A DNA stretch of 16,472 nucleotides, taken from NCBI GenBank assembly GCA_049511115.1, contig JBEKYH010000067.1, positions 1 through 16,472 on the forward strand. The letters run 5' to 3'. This DNA is from JBEKYH01 sp049511115 (GTDB lineage: Bacteria; Planctomycetota; Phycisphaerae; Tepidisphaerales; Tepidisphaeraceae). Within the stretch, counting starts at the first letter, position 1; each line of letters starts with the position of its first letter. This document shows positions 8,027 through 13,810 of the stretch, in pieces. Under the pieces are notes generated by a model. It had not been told where the DNA came from. It saw only the letters and a list, made by a program, of their open reading frames with translations, and did no database searches. The position numbers and the translations under genes are program-made.

Positions 8027-8050
8027 TTCACACTTTCACACATTCCCACC
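8027..8050 (+). repeat. Left half of an imperfect inverted repeat flanking panC
   Basis: A 24-base TTCxCAC-type sequence matches the reverse complement of 9038-9061 at 20 of 24 positions. It lies just past the 3' end of panC. The composition is simple, so chance similarity is possible. Confidence 0.4.
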
Positions 8051-8055
8051 CCTCT

Positions 8056-8976
8056 TCACGGCGACAAAATCACATTATCAATCAACCGCGTCGTCCCCAC
8101 GCGCGCCGCCACCGCCACCACAATCGGGCTGGTGATCGTCTCGACCGTTTTTAACGTCAGCGCATCCACCGCCGCCACATAGTCAATCAGCAGCGGCACC
8201 CGCCCCTGGCTCGCTCCCTCCAGCAGAATATTCTGCACCGTCGTCACCAATCGGCTCGCCTGGCGGCTGCCGTTCTCAAAATCCTTCTTCGCCGTCATCA
8301 GCCCCCGGCTGATCGCAAGCGCCCGCTGCCGTTCCTCCGGCGACAGGTATTGGTTGCGGCTGCTGATGGCCAGCCCGTCCCCGTCGCGCAGCGTGGGGCA
8401 GGGGATGATTTCAATCGGCCAGTTCAGTTCCTCGACCATCCCCGCGAGAATGCGAAGCTGCTGGTAATCCTTCTGCCCAAAACACGCCACATCGGGCCGG
8501 ACGATATTGAACAGCTTGGCGACGACCTGGCAGACGCCTTTGAAATGATTCGGCCTGAACCGTCCTTCCAATACCCCGGACAACTGCGGCACATCCAAAA
8601 AAATCTCCGCCGGCGGGGACTCGGGCGCAACGGCGCCGGCTTTATCCGCCGCGCGGAACGTGAGCGCCGCCGCCCCAAGCTGCCGCGCCGGATACATCTC
8701 CGCGACGGAGGGATTAAAAACCAGGTCCACCTCCGCCTGCCGGCACATTTCCAAATCCCGCTCGATCGGCCGCGGATATTTCGCAAAATCCTCCCGCGGC
8801 CCAAACTGCGTCGGATTCACAAAAATGCTCACCGCCACATGCTCCGCGTGCTCGCGGGCGATCTCCATGAGCCGCTGATGCGCCTCATGCAGCGCCCCCA
8901 TGGTGGGCACCAGCGCCAGCTTCCCCAGCTTAGCCCGCTCAGCGCGACAATCGGCAATCGTCTGCGTAACAATCAT
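8056..8976 (-). CDS. panC: Pantothenate synthetase
   Basis: Joins pantoate and beta-alanine with ATP in the cytoplasm, the last step of vitamin B5 and hence CoA precursor synthesis. The protein has 306 residues, slightly above the usual ~280. Motifs: P24-TMGALH30-EAH33, the HIGH-like ATP site with both His kept (Ala replaces the usual Gly in HEGH); VSIFVNPTQFGPREDFAKYPR; the GRFRPNHFKGV pantoate-loop region; CFGQKDYQQL; and RDGDGLAISSRN, the KMSKS-equivalent region. An Ala/Pro-rich stretch (about 112-122) accounts for the extra length. No RBS is evident; the start is placed by alignment of MIVTQTIADCRAER to family N-termini. It is not next to panB or panD, so it appears monocistronic. It is divergent from the RTX-like gene. 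Confidence 0.96.
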   Translation of the reverse strand: MIVTQTIADCRAERAKLGKLALVPTMGALHEAHQRLMEIAREHAEHVAVSIFVNPTQFGPREDFAKYPRPIERDLEMCRQAEVDLVFNPSVAEMYPARQLGAAALTFRAADKAGAVAPESPPAEIFLDVPQLSGVLEGRFRPNHFKGVCQVVAKLFNIVRPDVACFGQKDYQQLRILAGMVEELNWPIEIIPCPTLRDGDGLAISSRNQYLSPEERQRALAISRGLMTAKKDFENGSRQASRLVTTVQNILLEGASQGRVPLLIDYVAAVDALTLKTVETITSPIVVAVAARVGTTRLIDNVILSP

Positions 8977-9037
8977 GCTTGAACGTTAAGCCCGCGATGG
9001 TGAAATGTAAAAGGAGGGGCGGCCGCGCCGTGAAAAG

Positions 9038-9061
9038 GGTGCGAAGGTTTGAAAGTGCGAA
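9038..9061 (-). repeat. Right half of an imperfect inverted repeat flanking panC
   Basis: The reverse complement begins TTCGCACTTTCAAACC and matches the sequence beyond the 3' end of panC at 20 of 24 positions. It lies in the divergent space between panC and the RTX-like gene. Confidence 0.4.
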
Positions 9062-9196
9062 GGGAATGCGTCCCACGCAAGCGATCGCCGCGCGCCCCCG
9101 CCGTGAGATATCCTGGCTTTCTTCGAAGCGGCGAAATTTTTTCCGTTCGGATGGTAACTCTTTCGGTTCCGCGGCGTCTATACTACGGGAGTGAAT

Positions 9197-10372
9197 ATGC
9201 TGACATCGCGCCGGACCATTCTTGAATCGCTGGAGTCCCGTAGGTTGCTGAGTATCTCGGCGGTGCCCAGCGATGGGATTAGCTCGACCTTCAATCACGG
9301 CACGCTCAAAATCAGCACATTTGGAACCAATGAGACCGCCTTACTCACCGTAAGCGGAGGACAAACGCTTATCGTCGACCTGAATGGGAATCAGCAAAAT
9401 TTTCCACTCAGCGGGACGACCGCCGTCACGAAAGTAATTTTGCCGATGAGCGCGGGGACCGATAGCGTGAACATCGGCTTCGGCGTTCCGGCGGTGGCGA
9501 TTCGCGGCAGCGGAGCCACTGAGACGATCACGGCTGCCAATAATGCGAACAACACCTTGCGCGGCGGGGCCGGTGCTGATTCGATTTCCGACAGCGGCGA
9601 TGGGAATAATCTCATTGAGGGCGGCGCCGGGGCGGATACCCTCATCGCCGGGAATGGCGCCGATACGCTCATCGGCAACGGCGGCGATGATTCACTCGTA
9701 GGCGGATACGGCAACAGCCTGTTAAGCGCGGGCGACGGCAACGACACGGTTATTTCCGGCAGCGGCAATAGCACGCTGCAATGCGGCGACGGCATGGACA
9801 GCCTCAATGGCAGCGGAACCGGCTACGATTTGATCTCTGTCGGCAGCGGCGCTGACACGATTGTCGGCGCTACTGGCGGACCTGGAATCGACACCATCAC
9901 CGGTATCACGGCGCGCGACAGCATTACGCCGGGTTTTGAGGACGTCATTCCGCCCATTCCCAGCTTAGCCCCCACGATTACAAAACACGGCGAGGTCGTT
10001 CAGATCGTAGGCACGAGCGGTGATGACACATGCAGCCTGTCCACCAGCCTCAATCCGACTAGCGGCATTTCGCTGGATATCACCATCGACCAGCTTACCA
10101 ACAATAACGCCGCGATTTCCGGTCTCGGTCAAATCGATATAAAGCGGGTGAAAGTTTACCTCGGCGCCGGCAACGACAGTCTTTCGGTTGCCAGCGGCGT
10201 GCCGAAGGTTTTCGCCAGCGGTGGGGGCGGGAACGACACGCTGGCGGCGAGCAATACAGCGGCCGACACATTAGTGGGCGGAGCAGGAAATGATTCGCTG
10301 CTCGGTAACGGCGCCGCCGGTGAATCGATCAGTGGCGGCGCGGGGAATGACTCGGTCATTCCAGGCAACTGA
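9197..10372 (+). CDS. Secreted RTX-like (GGxGxD) calcium-binding repeat protein
   Basis: A 391-residue protein opening MLTSRRTILESLESRRLLS, the planctomycete surface-protein N-terminus, also present in the GloVer gene at the left edge. Two blocks of hemolysin-type nonapeptide repeats are visible: residues about 120-230 (GGAGADSIS, GGAGADTLI, GNGADTLIG, GGDDSLVGG, GDGNDTVIS and others) and about 330-391 (GGGGNDTLA, GGAGNDSLL, GGAGNDSVI). Such repeats bind calcium in a parallel beta-roll outside the cell. A linker rich in Pro/Ile and a second beta-rich segment separate the blocks. No catalytic domain is seen. The ATG is supported by GGGAG five bases upstream; the GTG six bases earlier overlaps that RBS and is unlikely. 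The C-terminus ends within the repeats. Export route and partner are unknown. Confidence 0.85.
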   Translation: MLTSRRTILESLESRRLLSISAVPSDGISSTFNHGTLKISTFGTNETALLTVSGGQTLIVDLNGNQQNFPLSGTTAVTKVILPMSAGTDSVNIGFGVPAVAIRGSGATETITAANNANNTLRGGAGADSISDSGDGNNLIEGGAGADTLIAGNGADTLIGNGGDDSLVGGYGNSLLSAGDGNDTVISGSGNSTLQCGDGMDSLNGSGTGYDLISVGSGADTIVGATGGPGIDTITGITARDSITPGFEDVIPPIPSLAPTITKHGEVVQIVGTSGDDTCSLSTSLNPTSGISLDITIDQLTNNNAAISGLGQIDIKRVKVYLGAGNDSLSVASGVPKVFASGGGGNDTLAASNTAADTLVGGAGNDSLLGNGAAGESISGGAGNDSVIPGN

Positions 10373-10416
10373 ACTATTTATTGTGCCGCCGTGCGCAGAA
10401 GGAGCCCGACCGCTCC

Positions 10417-11313
10417 TCAACTCCCTCCCCCGCGACTGCGCACCAACCCCTCCAGTACCGTCTCCAACGTCACGATCCCTTTGCGAATCTGTGAATCGTC
10501 TCCCTCAAAACAAATCCACCCTTGATTAAACCCGTCGAGCATCTGCATGCGCGGCTCAAAATTCCCCGGCCCCATCGACGCGAAAATGTCCGCCCACGTC
10601 TGGCGCGGGACGGCCTGCGCTCGCACCGGGCGACCGATCACTTTGGCAAACGTCGCGGCAATGTCGTTGGGCGACACGCGCCGCGGCCCTTCCAATTCAA
10701 CAATCCGCCGGCCCGTCCATTGCTCCTGCAGCAGTTCAGCCGCGACGCGTCCGATGTCGGCGGTGGCCACCATCGGAATCGCCTTGTCCAGCGGCTGAAG
10801 AAAACTGGAGATCACCCCATCCTTCGCCGCCGGCTCGACGTCCCACGCCGAATTCTCCATGAACCACGCCGCGCGAAGAAACGCGATCGGCATCGCCAAC
10901 TCGCCGAGCGTCTGCTCCATGATCCCAAGCTGCGTAAGCAGGCTCTCGCGTTTGGCCTGGGCGCCGACGGTTGAGAGCACAACGATTCGTTCAGGACGCG
11001 CCGCCGATAGAGCGGACTTCAAAGCATTGATCGCTGTCCGCGCCTCGGGAAACCCCGGCGATGGCGCAAAGAACGGCGGCAGAAGCACAAAGACCGCGCC
11101 AGCGCCGGTGAACGCCGCCGTCAGCGCATTCGCATCCGACATCTCCGCCAATGCGATCTGGCACCCCTTACCGGCCCACTCCGCTCCCTTGTCCGCGCTG
11201 CGGACGACCGCCCGCACTAACTTTCCCGCGTCCAGCAGCGTGCGGGCCACAACGCCCCCGACCTGCCCGGTAATGCCCGTAATCGCGAAAGTGCTTTGCC
11301 CCGATGTAGACAT
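10417..11313 (-). CDS. NmrA-like NAD(P)-binding protein
   Basis: A 298-residue atypical short-chain dehydrogenase with the dinucleotide motif G13-ITG16-QVG19 in FAITGITGQVGGVVARTLL, then RAVVRSADKGAEW at the second strand, GAGAVFVLLPPF and RIVVLSTVGAQ. This is the layout of NmrA-like/quinone-oxidoreductase-2-like proteins, which bind NADP or NAD and either reduce small substrates or sense redox state. No Y-x3-K catalytic pair is evident, as expected for NmrA-type proteins. AAAGGAGA lies seven bases before the ATG. It is convergent with the RTX-like gene (44 bases) and divergent from the P-loop gene. The substrate is unknown. Confidence 0.85.
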   Translation of the reverse strand: MSTSGQSTFAITGITGQVGGVVARTLLDAGKLVRAVVRSADKGAEWAGKGCQIALAEMSDANALTAAFTGAGAVFVLLPPFFAPSPGFPEARTAINALKSALSAARPERIVVLSTVGAQAKRESLLTQLGIMEQTLGELAMPIAFLRAAWFMENSAWDVEPAAKDGVISSFLQPLDKAIPMVATADIGRVAAELLQEQWTGRRIVELEGPRRVSPNDIAATFAKVIGRPVRAQAVPRQTWADIFASMGPGNFEPRMQMLDGFNQGWICFEGDDSQIRKGIVTLETVLEGLVRSRGGGS

Positions 11314-11464
11314 GGCGGATTCTCCTTTGGCGCAAAAAGTTCGCGCCGGCTACCCGTATTAAAGGCCAGTTCCCTTCCTGCGGCCACCCGCTGGACGAGG
11401 TATAGTCTGGTGATAAAAGGATGATCCGGCGTTCAAGCATCGCGCCAGAACCGATGACAACGGC

Positions 11465-12004
11465 ATGCCCCCTTTCCACCGCATCCTCATCACCGGCGCC
11501 TCCGGCTGCGGCTCCTCCACCCTCGGCCGCGCCCTCCGCTGCCGCCTGGGGTACGCATTCATCGACACCGACGATCTCTTCTGGCACGCCACCACGCCGC
11601 CCTATCAGCACAAGCGCGATCGCGCCGAGCGTCTGGCATTAGCGCTGGATGCGCTCTCCAAAAACCCAACCATCGTGATGGCCGGCTCAATCTGCGGCTG
11701 GGGAGAGCAACTGGAGCGCGCATTTGATCTGGTGGTATTCCTCACCGTCCCGACCGAAATCCGCTTGAAGCGCCTGGAACGCCGCGAAGCCCGTCGCGGC
11801 CTCCACGATCCCGAATTCTTCGCCTGGGCCGCCAGCTACGACATCGGCGCCACCGAAGGCCGCAACCGTCAGATGCATGAACAATGGCTCGCCGCCCTGC
11901 AATGCCCGGTCCTGCGCCTCGACGGCCAGCGGCGCATCGCCGATCTGGTAAGTGAGATCGCAACCTTAAGCTGCGACAAACAACTCCCGCGCCCTGGCCG
12001 GTAA
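11465..12004 (+). CDS. P-loop kinase-like (AAA-family/adenylate-kinase-like) protein
   Basis: A 179-residue P-loop NTPase. The Walker A region is G11-ASG14-CG16-SS-T19, with Ser where the canonical lysine stands. This GxxGxG[ST][ST]T form occurs in a family of small adenylate/shikimate-kinase-like proteins, so it need not mean inactivity. Other family features: FIDTDDLFWHATTPPYQHKR (substrate/lid entry), IVMAGSICGWGEQL, FDLVVFLTVPTEIRLKRLERRE (Walker B-like strand and R-rich lid). The substrate is unknown. No RBS is visible before this ATG and a nearby upstream ATG is out of frame. Its 3' end is convergent with the MpsC-family gene with only 13 bases between stops. Confidence 0.8.
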   Translation: MPPFHRILITGASGCGSSTLGRALRCRLGYAFIDTDDLFWHATTPPYQHKRDRAERLALALDALSKNPTIVMAGSICGWGEQLERAFDLVVFLTVPTEIRLKRLERREARRGLHDPEFFAWAASYDIGATEGRNRQMHEQWLAALQCPVLRLDGQRRIADLVSEIATLSCDKQLPRPGR

Positions 12005-12017
12005 CTCTTTTACTCGC

Positions 12018-12446
12018 TCATTTCCTGATCGGCGCGTCGTCCGGTCCAGCCCCGCTCCAGCTTCCCCCCGGCACTTTCTGGGAGAGAATGAACACCTGCA
12101 CCATCGTCCCGCTCGTGAACGACTGCACGACGCCGCCGGCCGACGGCTCAACCTCCGCGCTCGCTTCGCGCACCTCGACCCCGGTGATTCGCTTAATTTC
12201 CTGCCGCAATGGCTGCGATGTCGAGGTGAACAATTGCCGGTGAAACTCCTGGACCTTGCTCGCGCCCTCGGGGCTTTTGGCAAGGTCCTTTTCGGCCTTG
12301 GACAGGGCGCCGTGCAGCGTGACCACCAGCGTATCGCCGCTGATTACTACTGTCACTGAGTCCGCGGCGTGGCCGACTCTCTGTTGCTGAAAATTCATCG
12401 CGGCCTGCGCAATCTGCTGCGCCATGCTTGGGTTGGACTCTAACAT
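12018..12446 (-). CDS. MpsC/DUF2294-family protein
   Basis: A 142-residue soluble protein matching the DUF2294 (MpsC) family. Features: an N-terminal helix (MAQQIAQAAMNFQQQRVG); SVTVVISGDTLVVTLHGALSKAEKDLAKSPEG, the family core in which G-D-x-L-V-V-x-L-x-G-x-L-[ST]-x-x-E-x-x-L is typical; then FHRQLFTSTSQPLRQEIKRITGVEV; and a final strand TSGTMVQVFIL. Family members have been linked to sodium/bicarbonate transport with membrane partners, but none is obvious here, so function is unassigned. The C-terminal ~20 residues are Gly/Pro-rich and poorly conserved in appearance. The start at 12446 has only a weak RBS (CGGGA); M8 is an alternative. Upstream it carries a leader with a terminator-like hairpin, suggesting attenuation. 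Confidence 0.8.
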   Translation of the reverse strand: MLESNPSMAQQIAQAAMNFQQQRVGHAADSVTVVISGDTLVVTLHGALSKAEKDLAKSPEGASKVQEFHRQLFTSTSQPLRQEIKRITGVEVREASAEVEPSAGGVVQSFTSGTMVQVFILSQKVPGGSWSGAGPDDAPIRK

Positions 12447-12507
12447 TTCGAATTATCCCGAATGCGGCAACGGTGGCGGGCGTCGCGGCGTGAAGCAGAC
12501 ACGGAGC

Positions 12508-12560
12508 AAATAAAAAGCCGCCATGGTTAAACGCCCGAAGACATTTAACCACGCCGGCTT
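12508..12560 (-). terminator. Intrinsic terminator or attenuator in the mpsC leader
   Basis: On the minus strand the stem is AAGCCG, three unpaired bases, TGGTTAAA, a 12-base loop, TTTAACCA, three unpaired bases and CGGCTT, followed by a T-rich tail TTTTTATTT. All 14 pairs are Watson-Crick. No gene upstream on this strand needs it, so it most likely acts on the leader transcript itself. Confidence 0.7.
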
Positions 12561-12609
12561 ACTCATTTACGGGCGACGCCATTGCGCTGCCCTTCATCTA
12601 GTCATCCGA
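12508..12609 (-). ncRNA. Structured leader element / sRNA candidate, copy 1 (upstream of mpsC)
   Basis: Reading leftward, box 1 is TCGGATGACTA (12609-12599) followed by GATGAAGGG. A hairpin comes next (GGGCAGCGC, loop AATG, GCGTCGCCC, one mismatch), then box 2 GAGTAAGCCG (12564-12555), whose AAGCCG forms the base of a terminator hairpin. Order, spacing and both boxes match copy 2 at 12767-12875. The element ends about 61 bases before the MpsC start, so it could be a riboswitch-like attenuator or a separate short RNA. I do not recognise the class. Confidence 0.6.
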
Positions 12610-12662
12610 CCAATGTCAATATGGCTTTCCACACATCCTAGAACGAGGCGGGCCATTAAGCA

Positions 12663-12668
12663 ATTATA
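12663..12668 (-). promoter_or_regulatory. Candidate -10 box for the leftward leader
   Basis: A perfect TATAAT on the minus strand predicts a start near 12656, about 47 bases before box 1 of the leftward element. No good -35 is found at 16-18 bases, so support is modest. Confidence 0.35.
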
Positions 12669-12694
12669 AACCTTTCGCCAACTGCGGATTTTCC

Positions 12695-12722
12695 TTGCAT
12701 TGCCGGGACTCTAATCTATGAT
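12695..12722 (+). promoter_or_regulatory. Candidate sigma-70-type promoter for the rightward leader
   Basis: TTGCAT and TATGAT are separated by 16 bases. The predicted start near 12729 coincides with a small hairpin (GCGG, TAACT, CCGC) and would give an RNA of about 147 bases ending at the terminator, close to the ~149 bases predicted on the other strand. Confidence 0.45.
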
Positions 12723-12766
12723 CTTATCGCGGTAACTCCGCCGAACATCGGCCCCCGCGCATAAAA

Positions 12767-12875
12767 TCGGATGACTAAATAAGGGGTAGGTCGCCAGCGG
12801 CGACAGACCAATTAGAGAGTAAGCCGACGCAATTCAGTCCCCAAAATGGGGACTTTGTTGCGTCGGCTTTTTTTT
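12767..12875 (+). ncRNA. Structured leader element / sRNA candidate, copy 2
   Basis: Box 1 TCGGATGACTA (12767-12777) is followed by AATAAGGGG, a hairpin with stem GTCGCC/GGCGAC and a three-base loop, then box 2 GAGTAAGCCG (12817-12826) leading directly into a terminator. The first 20 bases match copy 1 at 17 positions and box 2 is identical. It is followed after 33 bases by the start of a small membrane-protein gene with a strong RBS. It could be an attenuator for that gene or an independent sRNA. I do not recognise the class. Confidence 0.6.
12822..12875 (+). terminator. Strong intrinsic terminator
   Basis: The outer stem is AGCCGACGCAA with TTGCGTCGGCT (11 bp) and the inner stem AGTCCCC with GGGGACT (7 bp) around AAAAT, with a three-by-three internal loop. 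A run of eight T follows immediately. This is the clearest terminator in the window. Confidence 0.88.
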
Positions 12876-12908
12876 CAGGCTGACGGCATTCGTGTGAAGG
12901 AATGTGTC

Positions 12909-13157
12909 ATGTTCCTAAGGTTCATCGGCGTGTTGGCTTGGAGCCTGGTTACCTGGCCTTTCAAATGCAAAAACCCGCGCCCAGTCCCCACAAAAAGCGG
13001 CTGCTGGGAGTTTTACCCCGACGGCAAAGTGGCATTTCGTGAACGTCAGCGCATGTCATTTACCATTGCCTCCAGGCACTCTCGACACAGGCCCGGCGCG
13101 GACCGGCCCGCCGTTGATTCTGAAAGTCGCAAGAGCCGAATCTGGCGGCGTCCATGA
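12909..13157 (+). CDS. Small protein with N-terminal membrane segment, unknown function
   Basis: An 82-residue reading frame starting MFLRFIGVLAWSLVTWPFKC: one hydrophobic, Trp-containing segment (2-18) followed by a basic soluble tail with GCWEFYPDGKVAFRER. I recognise no family. In favour of a real gene: GAAGGA lies seven bases before the ATG, and a promoter and structured leader sit directly upstream. Against: the last ~30 residues are Arg/Ser/His-rich and look like non-coding translation, so the true gene could be shorter in origin or decayed. A start at 12846 would lie inside the terminator stem and is rejected. It is convergent with the two-TM protein gene. Confidence 0.45.
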   Translation: MFLRFIGVLAWSLVTWPFKCKNPRPVPTKSGCWEFYPDGKVAFRERQRMSFTIASRHSRHRPGADRPAVDSESRKSRIWRRP

Positions 13158-13183
13158 TGGGCAAGCGCCGCATCCCAACTTGA

Positions 13184-13792
13184 TCAACTCCCCGCCGTCG
13201 GCTGATTGGAATGATTCAAAACCTCCCGCCAGAGAACCGCATCCTCAACCGCGAATCCCAGGCGGGTTGTTCGATCGGGAACTTTCAGCCAAAATCCCCT
13301 CGCGGTTCCAAAGAGAAGCTTTCCGTTAAACCATTTGCATTCTGATTTCACGCTAACGCCGGCCAGCGGCAACTCGATCATCTTCCCCACCAGCGGCGCG
13401 AGAATCAGCTTCTCCCCCCGAACCTCCGCGATGGCCGGCGACTGAATCATCCCATTGACCATCGCGCAATCGCAATGAAGCTGCGCCTCGCCCGGCATGG
13501 CCGCCAGGCGAAGCTCAACACGACTCGACATCCGCCGGATAAACCGCCCGACGCCAAAAAACAGTGTGAACATCCCCACCGGAGCCAGCGCCGTCACAAT
13601 CGCCACCCTGTAAAGGTGATTGACCACCCCCATCACCAGGATCGGCGACCACATAATCGAAGTGAATAAGAGAATCCACGTCGCGATCGTTGTCGGATTG
13701 CGGCCCACCCATGGCAGATTAAACGCCGACGGCGACAAACTCAGCCGCCCACTCTTCTGCGGAGCCGGATCAGCGGGTGTGGCTGGAGTCAT
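13184..13792 (-). CDS. Two-TM membrane protein with C-terminal soluble domain, unknown function
   Basis: A 202-residue protein. After a Pro/Ala-rich N-terminus there are two membrane segments, about 36-56 (IATWILLFTSIMWSPILVMGV) and 63-83 (VAIVTALAPVGMFTLFFGVGR), followed by Arg-rich SRVELR and a soluble domain at about 95-202. That domain is mostly beta, with KLILAPLVGKMIELPLAGVSV and RTTRLGFAVEDAVLWREVL. The beta strands ending in one helix resemble a PH/GRAM-like fold, but this is structural guesswork. ATG 13792 is chosen because GAGG lies six bases upstream; TTG 13798 would overlap that spacer. It follows the esterase-like gene by 18 bases on the same strand, so they are probably cotranscribed. 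Confidence 0.65.
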   Translation of the reverse strand: MTPATPADPAPQKSGRLSLSPSAFNLPWVGRNPTTIATWILLFTSIMWSPILVMGVVNHLYRVAIVTALAPVGMFTLFFGVGRFIRRMSSRVELRLAAMPGEAQLHCDCAMVNGMIQSPAIAEVRGEKLILAPLVGKMIELPLAGVSVKSECKWFNGKLLFGTARGFWLKVPDRTTRLGFAVEDAVLWREVLNHSNQPTAGS

Positions 13793-13810
13793 GTTCAACC
13801 TCGGCTACGT

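Larger units (their letters stand above)
12447..12908. other. 462-base divergent regulatory region with paired leader elements
   Basis: Lies between the MpsC-family gene (leftward) and a small membrane-protein gene (rightward). It contains two divergent promoter candidates and two similar structured elements facing outward, each ending in an intrinsic terminator. Apart from these I see no gene in it; a leftward frame that begins inside the terminator hairpin is a shadow. Confidence 0.7.

Noticed and set aside
8979..9194. 71-residue frame on the plus strand between panC and the RTX-like gene
   Set aside because: Arg/Lys-rich with no RBS or family features; it spans the divergent intergenic space and a simple repeat.
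6491..11345. Shared 13-mer CAAAAAGTTCGCG at 6491-6503 and 11333-11345
   Set aside because: Only one exact short match with unrelated flanks; could be chance.
12524..12551. GTTAAAC and ATTTAAC resembling integron attC core sites
   Set aside because: They are in the wrong order for one attC and are simply the two sides of a terminator stem; no integrase or cassette array is present.
12193..12552. 119-residue minus-strand frame overlapping the MpsC-family gene
   Set aside because: It starts inside the terminator hairpin and is out of frame with the recognisable DUF2294 core.
12594..12619. TTGACA (12619-12614) with TAGATG on the minus strand inside the leftward leader element
   Set aside because: Again a 13-base spacer, and the -10 would lie inside conserved box 1; TATAAT at 12668-12663 is a better candidate.
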